NCBI GenBank assembly: GCA_021234155.1
Contig: JAJEKV010000023.1
Span: 10,427,141 to 10,491,140, forward strand
Length of the DNA stretch: 64,000 bases
Direction: 5' to 3'
Source: Isoetes taiwanensis
Taxonomy: Eukaryota > Streptophyta > Lycopodiopsida > Isoetales > Isoetaceae
The notes beneath the pieces are model-generated. The model did no database searches and was not told the DNA's origin. It was given only the letters and a program-made list of their open reading frames with translations. A program made the position numbers and the translations under genes. Positions within the stretch are counted from its first letter, which is position 1; the number at the start of each line of letters is the position of its first letter. Below are positions 43,197 to 54,537 of the stretch, one piece after another.

Positions 43197-44454
43197 TGTG
43201 ACGTTCCACGTATTTATACGCCTTTTTAAGTATAAATACATGACACGTCACTATGAATAATTAATGGCACATTAATTATTCATAAGCTAAGGTTAGGTAT
43301 GTTAATTATTAATTATTAAAGTGGAAACCTAACCCAAAACCCTAATTCGAATTTAGGGCTTAACCTAATATTAAAAAGGGCTAAAATATCAAATTAGTTA
43401 ATATTAACCAATCTAGAGTTGCCACCTGGCCCAAATCGATTGGGCAAGGGAGAGTTGCTAACTTGGGACCCAAATTGGGGTTTTGTAACCCCATTTGCCC
43501 CAATTCGAATTGGGGGAGGTTGGTGGAGGAGGAGCTGCTGTTCCACCCTGTTCCAGCCAGAAGGATGGAGAACCAGAGCGATAATGGATCTAGCTATGAT
43601 TCCGGTTAGTACGTAGATAGCTTGGATTCCAAGATAGTCATAGGACTAACTCTTGTATGCTCAGAAGGTAGCTAGGATTAACCCTTGTATGAATAGGTGT
43701 ATGGTTAATCTCTATTTTATGCTCTATTCGAAGCTATGGATGGATGGATGTATAAGGATAGCTTTCTTTCTGTTCCTCCTATGTTGTAGGGGTAAAAGTG
43801 GGGTAGAGACCTAAAGGCCATCTAGAAGTAGAGATGTTCCTAGATAGAACCCTTAAAACCCAGTAAATGCGGCCTGTGCACAAGAACCAACCTGGCTGTG
43901 GATGCTATGATGTGGTTCAGCACCAGATAACGAGTATGATGGTGAATCGGGGGTGGTGTCTTGCCTAGCGCGGCTACAGGACTCCTATAGTGTGCTAGGC
44001 TTATAGCCGGTCACTGTGTGTGGGCCGGGTATGGGTCTGACACTCTCTGGGCCGGAGGGCGAGAGTCTATATGGCCGTCCTGGGCTCGAACGGGCTGGTG
44101 ATCTAGCCTTTAGATTTAGGGGAGTAAGTCGGGTACGGATGCGGGGGTCGCTGATGCGGCACGTGTTCTCTAACACACCCAGAGATCTGTCATGCTCGGG
44201 GAGGAGACGCATCTCTGACCTGCCTCATCGGACCGGAGAGATGTAACCCAGAGTAGTCCCGAAGGGTGATTCCTTGGGATTGCGTCTCCGGAGGGCTACA
44301 AGCACGTCATAGCATAATTCAGCCTATCTGCAAAGTGTGCACAGGAGGGACGGATGGAGTGGACTACCCTAGCCATTGTCTTATGCCAGCCAACGCCATG
44401 TTATACCTCTGTCTGTTGTTATCTTGAGGCCCTGACCGTCAGTCGCCCCCATGG
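43197..44454 (+). repeat. 3' LTR, truncated at its end
   Basis: Aligns with the 5' LTR from TGTGACG to CGCCCCCATGGA, then sequence identity stops, so roughly the last 240 bp are missing. It has a short extra segment near 43,710-43,740. Identity with the 5' LTR is high by eye, pointing to a fairly recent insertion. Confidence 0.88.
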
Positions 44455-46660
44455 ACGTATTACTACAAACCCTAAAACAGCTTTGGATGTCTTTAACAAT
44501 TAGAGCCCATGACCTTGACCTTGTCTGCCCAAGACATAGAGTCAAAATAGTAAGTTCTAAAGGCTTGAAACAAAGAGCAGTTAAGTTTGGAACTTTTTCT
44601 TCGATAGAGGCCCATGTTGCAAGAACAAGGATCTCATTGGCTTATGTGAGCTACATAGGGACCGAATATAAAGGTTAAAATGTGTTGAGATGCGAAAATG
44701 TCTTGGCTACAGTAGTGACAAGCAGATTCTTCCAAAAGTGAGCGGGAAAGAGTGGGAAAACAAAAACAAAACAAGATACAAGAAGAGAAGAAAAAAAAAA
44801 AGAAGGCACGTTCGGATGTGCAATGGTCAAGGAAATAAAATAGCTAAAAAGTAAAGGTAGAAGAAAAGCAAAGGGAGTCAACCAAAAAGTACAATTTACA
44901 AAGAAAAAATTGGTTTGACGAAAGGGGTACAATCAAATAGTTAAAGTCATGCATGCACGTAAGGACAGAGTAAAATCGCTATCTAACAAATTAAATAATC
45001 CGAAACAGTTATCAATCAAAAAACTCACGTCTCAAAAAGTCAAAATATCCAACCCCAAAATTAGCCGCCGTGCTGCTGCTAATTCTGCCGCCGTTTCTGG
45101 CCCTGTCGCCAGATTTGGCAGAACATGTATAAAAATACAAAACGTATAAAATACACGCGGATAATAAGATTCCGATTATGGCAGATTCTACAGTGGAATC
45201 ACATGGCGGAAAATCTACCCTGCACACTGCCGGGAACCCACCGGGAAATTAGATCCGAACTACAAGACAAGATTCAGAATCGCCGGAATATTGTCGGCTT
45301 GTGAATAAATTTAACAGAGCCAAGAAAGAGAGGAACAAATTTTAAACAAAAACAAATAGGAAAGGCTTTTTTGCTGACACAAACGGAATTGCAGCATCGT
45401 GAAGGAAATAAAGAAATGGTCCTTTGTATTTTTTTCTGGGGCCCATGGGTTATAAAAAGGTGCCACGAGCCCTAATTTGCTTTGCTCATATTCAATTGTT
45501 CAGATACATGGCCCCCCTTTTTCCTGAAAACGAAGGGGTTTTAAATGTAACGGAATGAACATTTAAGAAGACCAGGAATACATCCCTCTATCCAAGGAAT
45601 AAATGATGTTTACTTCTGTTTATGTTTAATTCCTCTCCTTGGTAGAAAAACATGTCTTTAATCTTTGGATTGAGACCTCATTCACACCACTCTATCTATT
45701 TTCTTCTTAAGAATCCCTAAATTATATGGAGCCCCCGAGAATCCATACAATGTCAGGTGCAGTTGGCCCTACTGCATGTAGCCTAACTGATACTAGTACT
45801 TTAATCCTTGAACCATTCCCTAGAATTTGACCAATTCCCATGTCTTTTGGCTTTTGATGTTGTTAAAACATCTAGAAGTCAATTTAATGTCTATATTTCA
45901 AAGGTTCATCAATTAGACAAATGGGAAACCTTCAGATGTGATTACTGTTTACAAACCAGTACAAAGTTGGCAACGAAGACTACCCTAACCACTGACAGAG
46001 GTCATGAGTTACACATGCATTGATGGTAAGGTCAGAGCTGGAATATCCTAGTCTTCATTGATGATCAACGCGTGAAGAGTAATGACGTGAATCATAGGCA
46101 GGTATGCACAATGAAGTTAGCCAAAGAGTTGTAATGTTGTGTTCTATTGTGACACCCTTGTTTTCTTGTCTTCATGTCCATTTTTACACAAGTTACCTTG
46201 TTGATTGGTTATAGAAATTCCATAACTATACATCACTCCCCAAGCAAATTGCTTTGCTTACATCAACATGCCAGATTAAGTGTATCTTTAGTCACATGTA
46301 TCAGCGCCAACTTTAAATTTTATATCAAGGAATGCAATAGTACTACCTGGATAATTCTAATGGTGAAGAAGAATATAGAATGTTCGTATTTTGCTCGATG
46401 ACTACGACAAATGTCCACAATAAGTTTCATTAGAAAAGTCCCACATGCACAATTAGATGGATGCATTAAACAAATACAAACACTATGGGCATAATCTTCC
46501 TGATCTAGATTAGGGCTCCACCACTGATTAATGTCAAAGAATTTGGTCATGCAGGTGTACAGTAAGCATAACAATCCAAGGTGAGTCCCCCACACAAGAA
46601 GGAATATACATATGTGATGAATTTGCCTCCACGCGTAGTTCCTTTTTCTTGACTAACAAT
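44455..46660. other. Intergenic sequence, nothing recognised
   Basis: AT-rich to purine-rich (44,740-44,900). Small ORFs have no recognised domain. Confidence 0.4.
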
Positions 46661-46662
46661 GA

Positions 46663-46748
46663 GTGGAAAGTCTGAGTCGAAATTTTGCTGTGTGCTGGAA
46701 GGCCAGTGGAAAGTCTAAGTCGACATTTTGCTGTGTGCTGGAAGGCCA
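46663..46748. repeat. 43-bp tandem duplication
   Basis: Two adjacent 43-bp units starting GTGGAAAGTCTGAGTCGA and GTGGAAAGTCTAAGTCGA with very few differences. Confidence 0.85.
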
Positions 46749-48600
46749 TCTAGATTTTCATATTTGACTGGAGTTTTCTAGGCGAAAAAAGTCATGGAAG
46801 ACCTAGGTAGTCCTAGTGGACTTAAAGTTGAAACTTCTATGTGAAAAGGAGAAGGGATGAAAAAGAACAGGCTAAGAATGAATCATGGTGGGGAAGGGGG
46901 CAACATGCAAGGGACAAATGAGGTTTGGAATTGGTGCTGGGTGTGAGGTTAAGACGAGGAGACGGGAAAGTGAGTAAAGAGTGTGTGATTTACTAGTTAA
47001 TGTCAAGATATGCATCAACCAAAAGAAGGAAAGAGGTAGATGAATTCTAAAGCTAGCATTTTTGTAATTCAATTAACCAAAAACAAAAACCAAAATGCAC
47101 CTCTTTCCAAAATATTACCAAAAACCCACCCCATACAAAACAAAGTAAGCTTGTACTGACTTGGAACGTGGTTTCTCATAGTATTCAGAGAACTCGCAAG
47201 CATGGAAGGTTTTCTCTGGTTAAAAATTGTTACTTCCAGTTGAGTTAGTTGCATGGCAAGAAATTTTTGGAATTTTTGTGTCTTGGTCTATAAGAACAAT
47301 ATAAATTTTGGTTAAAAACTCGAAATATCAGACTATTTAGAAGAACGTTAAGAGATGTTTGGGTAGGTTCTAAAAGTTTCCCAACAATATCGAGGTGATG
47401 AAATAGTTCTTGTTGAAGGATGAACTTAGGTAAGTGATGATAGTTCTTGTTGAGGGATGAATGTAGGTAAGTGATGAAATATCCAAAGGAAAACAGTAAA
47501 ATAAAGAGATAGAAATATCCAAAGAAAAAGTGTAAAATGAAGGGTATAGGGTATAGTGGTAAAAAGGTGGGTACGTGGTCTGATCCAAAGGCAGGCAATC
47601 AGAAAGCAATAAAGAAAGGTCAGAGGGGCCAGACTGAAGAGGAAAAAAAAAAGTCTAGCCCATGCCATGCTCATGCATGGTAGGAAAAAAAAAATAAAGG
47701 GACGTAGCGTAGGTAGCATAACAACACAACAAAACCCCCTTTTCTTCCCAAACTTCGAGACATAGTTAGGTCCATTTTCTCGTGTGTACCTTTACCCTTC
47801 ATTGCTGTGGTAGTTTTGCGTCACTGTTTCCTTAATTGTGGTTTTCCTCTCCAATAATCACCATTTAGCTCCTTGCTTAACACCTTAAATTTTGTAATTT
47901 GCATCCAATCCAACCCTTCAAAATTTCCACTTGTTACTTGGAATCCAGCCCATCTAAATTTGGCATAAATTTTTCTTGTTGGAATCGTTTGAATTTGAAT
48001 CAGGACAAGTTCATCGTGCAGACTCCAAAATCCGGTAAATTGGAGCTAGAATTTGGGTTAAATTTCAAATCTTGAGCTGGAAATGGTCTACTCTACTGTT
48101 TCCTGGTACCAAGATCCCAATTAAACCATTCTGTCAACGAAGATCTAGCTCGATTTTATTAAATTTGTAGGAGGAATGTAGCATAGATCGATCGGGCAGA
48201 TGGATTCTTATAGCGGAGTAAAGGATCAAAGATGTTAGGGTTCTAAGAAATGAATTAGAAAGAGTCCGCTACCACGGACCCCATACCGGCAACCACCGTA
48301 ATAAATGCTCTACTCCTTATTCTGACACCCCATTCCCTCCTTCGCGGCCCTTTCTTCAAGCCCATCTCTGCTAACGAGCGCGTGTGCTTTGCAGTTACGA
48401 TCCCAGCACTAAATTCCTCTGCAAAACCAACCCTTTTCCCCAATTTACTGCAGCGGCGAAGAAGAAAACAGAAATTAAAAAAAAAAAATCCGTTCTGTCT
48501 GTCCAATTCAATCTTGGGCCGAGGGGTCTTATATATCAACAATCCAATCCAACCCCCAGGACTGGACTGCTGTATTGGGTTTAGCACAGGCCAGCCATAG
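46749..48600. other. Intergenic sequence upstream of the HD-Zip gene
   Basis: No gene supported. A diverged tandem repeat GTTCTTGTTGAAGGATGAA / GTTCTTGTTGAGGGATGAA lies at about 47,406 and 47,442. The 152-codon minus-strand ORF at 48,255-48,713 crosses homopolymers and is not protein-like. Confidence 0.4.
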
Positions 48601-49479
48601 CTGGCATTAATTTTTTCCCTGCTACAGTGGGAAGTCCTTTTTTGAGCATTTGGGTCCTGGGTCTGGCTGGCATTTAAATTTTCCTTTTTTTTCTTTTGCG
48701 AGGATCTGGGCATTAACCCATCTGCCTTATAATCCGGTGGGCCTTGGTTTGCATTTGGGCATTTAACCCATTTGGGCTGTATGATCGATAGTTCTTGAAC
48801 GAGCGTGAGCGAGCGGGCGCTGAAGGAGCGGCTTGGGTTTGGGCGAGTGCGAGGATTCTAGTTTGTGGGTTGCTTGATTCCGGCAGCGATGGCGAAGATC
48901 TGGGCTGTCTGCTTTGAAGGGGTTTTAGCCCCGGTTTGTGTTTGAAGTTTTTTTAGATCCTTCGTTGAGAGGGAGAGACAGAGAGAGAGGGAAGTGCCGG
49001 CCTGAATAGAGCTTGCCTTCGTTCTCTCTCTCTCTCTTTGGATCATCGAGAGAGGGTTGGAGGCATCTACGTTTGTTTTGCCTCTCTCACTCTCTCGATT
49101 CCCTTGCTCTCATCTCTTTTTTTCCTTAAATCTTCCCGATCCATCTCCACATCCCCTTTCTCCAATCTACCCAGTTCTTCTCTGCTCAAGAAACCAAGCT
49201 TTTCTGTTCAAGAAACCAAGCTCTTCTGTTCGAAAACTCTGCTAATCTACCCATTTCTTTTTCTCTCTTCAATCTGCTCAAGAAGCCTTTACTGCTCAAG
49301 CTTTCTCCATTTCCTCACTAATTCCAGCCTTCAATACTTATTTCCGAACTGCCCATCTCGTTTTTTTTCCACATCTCCTATCCGCATTGTGAGTTTTTTG
49401 GCCGTAGCCCACAACTTCATCCAAGAATCTGACCTCAGAATCAAACACTACCCATTTTGGCGTGAAAACCTCTTCCAGC
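48601..49479 (+). promoter_or_regulatory. Probable promoter and pyrimidine-rich 5' leader of the HD-Zip IV gene
   Basis: Immediately upstream of the gene, 49,020-49,330 is strongly CT-rich, including a (CT)n run at 49,023-49,036 and many CTCTC/TTCTC motifs, as in long plant 5' untranslated leaders. A TATA-like TTATATATC occurs at 48,529-48,537, but it is not clear that it is the core promoter. The transcription start cannot be fixed from sequence. Confidence 0.5.
48889..48945 (+). CDS. Possible upstream ORF (18 codons) in the HD-Zip leader
   Basis: ATGGCG in a good context (GGCAGCGATGGCG) encodes MAKIWAVCFEGVLAPVCV and stops. If the transcript starts above 48,889 and the region is not spliced out, it could dampen translation of the main ORF. 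Not demonstrable here. Confidence 0.3.
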   Translation: MAKIWAVCFEGVLAPVCV

Positions 49480-52400
49480 ATGAGGATTGAAGGCCCCACA
49501 GTAGGTTTGTTAGCAAGCAGCGGTTTAGGGGGCGGAATGGGCTTAGGAGACCTCTCCAACATGCCTACCGGAGTTATGAATGCTCCACGGCTGGTTCGCC
49601 CACCAGTTTTTCCTCACCAGATTAACAATCAAACTAAAAACACGTTCTCTTCTTCGGCTGGCCTTACTCTTGGCTTGGTAAGTTTATTCTAACTTTTTCT
49701 TGACTTTCTGCGTGTCAGAGTTCGTATGCTTCTGTCTTATCCATAGCTACGGCGAGAAAAAGCTGCAGAAGCAGTTCTGGATGCGTCTATTTTGCTGGGT
49801 CAATGATGGATTTGGATTTACTAACGAACAATGTTGTGTGTGTTTGCTGTAGCCCCGTGGATTGGAAGGAGTTAGGGAAATGAACTCTAGCTTGGATGGC
49901 GAGAAAACTAAGAACAAGGACGAGGAAAATGAGAGCAGATCCGGCAGCGAAAATCTGGACGGTGGTTCTGGAGAAGACCAGGATCCCGAACCACCCAACA
50001 AGAAAAAACGTTACCACAGGCATACCATTAAGCAGATTCAACTCATGGAAGGGTGAGTACTTATTCAGTTTCAGATTGTGAAGAATCCGTTCTTTAATTT
50101 CATCCTTTAACTCTGTAATTTCAGACTGTTCAAGGAATGCCCTCATCCAGACGATAAACAACGCCAGGAACTCAGCAAGCAGCTCGGTTTAGAACCCCGC
50201 CAAGTCAAGTTTTGGTTCCAAAATCGACGTACTCAACTTAAGGTGAATGGATTCTAGAGTTGGGCTGTGGGTTTACTTATGAGTCGAAGGTTATACATCT
50301 GTGGGTTCTTATGTTGGTTATTTTTATAGGCTCAACAAGAACGCCATGAGAATACTATTCTCAGGCTTGAGATTGAGAAACTCCGGCAGGATAATCTTAC
50401 AATGCATGAAGCAATCCGAAACGTTTCCTGTCCTAATTGTGGCGGTCCTGCTGGTCCCCTCAGAGACATGGGCTTAGAAGAACAGCGTCTTCGTGTGGAG
50501 AATGCTTGTTTGAAGGAAGAAGTAAGTATTCTCAGAACTGTAAAATCGAATCTCAGTTCATTCTTCTACTTAGTTTTACTCTCTTCTAATTTCGAAACCT
50601 CTGGTGCTTATTTCCAGCTTGATCGAGTTGTAGCAGTTACAGCCAAACTGTTTGGCCGACCTATATCATCCGCCATTTCTAACCCTCACCCTTCACAGTA
50701 TAGCAGTGGCTTGGACCTTTCTGTTGGTGCTAACCAGCTCATGATTCCAGCTTCTCCTAACTATAGCCACATTCCGGGACCCTTGCCTATTGAAGATGTT
50801 ACCAGCCGACAGTTGGGTATTGAATCTGAAAAGGCTGGCTTTCTGGAGCAGGCAGTTGCTTCCATGTCTGAGATGGTTAGGTTGTGCCAACCTGATGAAC
50901 CTGCTTGGATTCCTTGCCCGAGTGGTGCTCGAGAAGTGTTGAATTATGATGAATATATCCGCCAGAACCCGAGGGCGCTCGACAAACAATTTGGCTTTCG
51001 AACTGATGCAACCAGAGCCAGTGGACTTGTTGCCATGTCTGCTATTGGCATAGTTGATAGCCTTATGGATGCTGTGAGTACCTTTCTGTTATAGCAAAGC
51101 TTTCAGCAGTATTGGGTCTTAAGTTGTAAGAGCTTACCAGCTTTGTACATGTTTCTGTCTTGCAGAACAAGTGGATGGAGATGTTTCCTTGCTTGATCTC
51201 CAGAGCTGTAACACTTGATGTCTTATCCCCAGGGATTCCAGGAACTCAGAATGCTGTTCTCCAACTGGTAGGAATTGCCATTGCATTTTCGATGTTTCAG
51301 TTTTGAGTCTTTCCCATGTTTCGGTTTTTGAGCCTCATTTGATTCTTACTTTTGCTCTGCAGATGTATGCTGAGTTGCAGGTTGTCTCTCCTCTTGTTCC
51401 AACAAGAGAGTTATGTTTCCTTCGATATTGCAAGCAGCATGCAGATGGAGTGTGGGCAGTGGCTGATGTTTCTATTGATAATCTGCGCTCTGTTGATAGC
51501 TTGCGAGCAAATCTCCCTCCTGTGCTAAGATGCCGCAAACGCCCCTCAGGGTACTTTATCCAGGAATTGCCAAATGGATACTCTAAGGTCTGTATTGGAT
51601 GGCAGACGAACTATTTGAGACATATCAAAAGCACAGCCTACAAGTGATTCTGAGCTGGATTATGTTACATGCAGGTTACTATACTTGAGCATGTTGAATG
51701 TGATGATCGTGGAGTCAATCAACTTTTCAGGACACTGGTCAACAGTGGAATGGCCTTTGGTGCACAGAGATGGTTAGCAACAATGCAAAGATATTGTGAA
51801 GGTGTCAACTCTTTGGTTGTAAATAACATGAATGGAAGAGACTTTGATGGTAAGTGGGAAGCTACATTTCCTTTCAGGTGTTACACCTAGCTGCTAGTTG
51901 CCTACAACTGACTACCACACTTTCATGTGCATACAGTAATGCTAAATTCTCGCCAGAACTTCTTAAAGCTCGCTCAGAGGATGACAAACAGTTTCTGCTC
52001 GGGTGTTGGTGCATCTACATCCTACCCTTGGACTACTATATCAAATGATAGAGCTGATGATGTTCGAGTTACATTTCGGAAGAATATGAGCAGCCATGGA
52101 GAACCAAATGGTCTTGTGCTATGTGCAGCAACATCCCTATGGTTACATGCATCCCACCAACGCGTTTTTGATTACCTGAAGGATGAACATGTTAGGCATG
52201 AGGTAATAACTATACTTTTAATTGTTACCTGTTCCTTGAGAAACTTGACATTGTGGTATGTGGTCCTGCAGTTTGCTCCTCCAAATGGAAGTACCATGCA
52301 GGAAGTTGCACACATAGCTAAGGGCCAAAACCCTGGCAACAGCGTATCTCTTTTCCGTATTGAAGTATGTACTGCATGCCCAGTTTGCTGCAAATGAACA

Positions 52401-52801
52401 ACTGCATTCTTACCTGAAAATCTTCTTTGCAGGGTTCAAGCACAACCGACACTCTTATACTACAAGAGAGCAGTACAGATCCATCCGGATCATTGGTTGT
52501 ATATGCACCAGTAGAGCCATCACACGTTAATGCCATGATGCAAGGCACTGATCCTGCTCATGTATCTGTTCTTCCTTCTGGTTTCGCTATTCTACCTGAT
52601 GGGCCAGAAAATGACCTGCTAGGCCATGATGATACTATCTGCATTGATAGTACTCGCAGCAATGGAGTGCTACTCACAGTTGCAATACAGATTCTTCTGA
52701 ATGCCATGCCAGCATCAAAGTTGAACTATGAATCAATTGTTGGAATCAACAGCCTTCTGGATTCTGTCATCCAGAAGATCAAGGATGCAGTGATGAACTA
52801 G
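49480..52801 (+). CDS. Class IV HD-Zip transcription factor (homeodomain, ZLZ, START)
   Basis: Eleven exons with GT-AG introns: 49480-49677, 49853-50052, 50125-50242, 50330-50521, 50618-51073, 51166-51267, 51363-51587, 51675-51849, 51937-52202, 52272-52364, 52433-52801. All phases join, giving 797 codons plus TAG. The homeodomain spans about residues 115-172 ([14 protein letters not shown]; helix 3 [14 protein letters not shown]). The zipper-loop-zipper follows at 173-245 with the class IV CPNCGG pair (C206, C209). A START domain begins around 310 ([19 protein letters not shown]) and a SAD-like C-terminus holds [18 protein letters not shown]. Such proteins bind L1-box-type sites and control epidermal identity in land plants. 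The ATG was chosen as the first in frame; an upstream in-frame codon is GTG only. No defects seen. Confidence 0.95.
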
Positions 52802-53980
52802 AAGATTGGAGCAAGTTGCCAGCTCTATGTTCTGGCTGGCGGGAAGTTTTTGAGATGTCTGCTGCAGTTTTCTTTTTTGATTTTCAGAGGTCCTTAGGTC
52901 CTTTGTCTCTCTTCTGGTGGACATACGCACCAGGAAAGTTAGAATGTTAGAAACAGTGAAGAATGAAGCCCCTTGTTGCCATGAGGGGATATCAACAGCT
53001 TGCTTTCTTCAGCAGTATGTTGATTCTCCCTCAGCATACAGGATGCAGAAGCTTCAGTAGAGTGCATTTGTAAAGACAGAAGTCATGGGGGAGTCAAGAA
53101 CGCACCACAGATGCACCTTGCCATGTGGTAAGGTTACAGAAAGGCTAGACCTTTGTTAGCATACATTCCTGTGTGCGTGATTATCACCAAGGTGGATCAT
53201 TCACACTTGCAGTGCATGTGCTTGACCACTTGGCAAGGATAGTGGTTCGGGTATTGACTCTCTTCTTTTTCATGATGTATTTCAGACCAGTTGTTTTGTA
53301 AAAACTTAATGGAATGTTCTTCTAGTTGGGTGTTCCTATTTATCCTTGTCTGTTGTATTGGCCAATTTCATGTTCTTGTTTATGCATTATATCATTTTGC
53401 AATACACGTTATCTTCTTCGGAACATAACCATCAGGCCTGACATAGAAAAGATGTTTTCACATTGGAAATACCACCCTCCATTGTCAACCCTCTGCATTG
53501 GCACATATTTTTTTTGCCTTCCTTTTCTCGTGTCAACTCTGTTGCATTGACATTCATGAATATTTTGGTATTAGTTGGATTGCAGATCTTTTATCTCCCT
53601 TACCTTGGCATTGGTAAAGTACTTATAATACCTAGATATGTATGTGATTGCTTACTTTAGTCCTTTTCTGAGTGTCCTGGCAACTTGGTAAACTTCTCGA
53701 GCGTTGTTTCATTCTTCTCGAAAACGTGGTTGCTCTCTTTCTTTTAATCCCGTGTGAACGGTCAACTTTGGCTTATCTAAGAGGTTTATGTTAATTTATG
53801 TTTTTGTTTATTAAATTATTTGAAGTAGTAGTCCAAATGCAAAGCCAAATGTTGCCAATATCCCTAGGTATATGCTAGTATATAGGTATATGCTAGTATA
53901 TGTTCTAGGTATATGCTAGTATATACCTGAAATATGCTGAAAACTGCTCCAAACTCCCTATCGGTTGTAAACTGGCGGTC
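52802..53980. other. 3' untranslated region and downstream spacer
   Basis: About 500 bp after the stop is GC-balanced and transcript-like, with a TTTTGTAAAAAC stretch at about 53,294 that could lie near a polyadenylation site. From 53,330 on it is AT-rich intergenic sequence. Short GGTATATGCTAGTATA repeats occur at about 53,867-53,925. Confidence 0.45.
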
Positions 53981-54178
53981 GCCCCGTGTTGTTGGGCGAC
54001 CGCATGCAAACCGTCTAACTGGCAAATTGAGCTTGCCATATCCATGCCAGTGCAGGTCTGGTCGTCGGCATTGTTTCCTCGCCCCTGTTGTTGGGCGACC
54101 GCTATGCAAACCGTCTAACAGGCAAATTGAGCTTGCCATATCCATGCTAGTGCAGGTCTGGTCGTCGGCATTGTTTCC
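53981..54178. repeat. 99-bp tandem repeat with GC hairpin
   Basis: Two units with a period of 99 bp share GTTGTTGGGCGACCGC, AACCGTCTAAC and GGTCTGGTCGTCGGCATTGT. In unit 1, GGTCGCCC and GGGCGACC form a stem with a 9-base loop; unit 2 has lost the left arm. The surrounding ORFs on both strands are products of this repeat. Confidence 0.8.
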
Positions 54179-54537
54179 ACACAGGGAATGAAGAGACATT
54201 CCCTTATACAAAAATAATATTCAAATTCAAATCTAAACCCTAATTCAACTCATTTTCCTACAGCTTGCTTCTCAATCAGATTTGTGAGGTTTCGGGGATG
54301 CTTCTGAGACGTGCAGTAATTTGTGACTTCAAAATTTGTTTGCTCCTCTATTTATATGGCCTCAACGACCTGACCTTGAGCAGAGGAAGAGCAAAGGTAC
54401 CCGATTCCTCCATCACTTTTAGGCCCTTTAAATTCTGATTTAAGAAGCGAAACGATATAGAAGAAATTCATTTATGCATGTTTGTGCAGTTATTCAGCTA
54501 ATAATCTCTAGATTTAAATATCAAATGGTCTTATTGT

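Larger units (their letters stand above)
39548..44454 (+). mobile_element. Non-coding (LARD-like) LTR retrotransposon, 3' truncated
   Basis: The 5' LTR (39,548-41,012) and a truncated 3' LTR (43,197-44,454) flank 2.2 kb without gag-pol homology. A tRNA-Met-type primer site follows the 5' LTR and a purine tract precedes the 3' LTR. The internal leader (41,230-41,340) is of the kind seen in plant gypsy-type elements. It must depend on proteins of another element. A related minus-strand LTR is at 30.7-32.0 kb. The right target duplication is lost with the truncated 3' LTR. Confidence 0.88.

Noticed and set aside
48255-48713. 152-codon minus-strand ORF upstream of the HD-Zip gene
   Set aside because: It crosses A and T homopolymers, overlaps plus-strand ORFs of similar length and shows no domain; probably promoter sequence.
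49038-49490. 150-codon plus-strand ORF in the HD-Zip leader
   Set aside because: It has no ATG start and is a Ser/Leu/Phe-rich translation of a CT-rich leader in a different frame from the gene.
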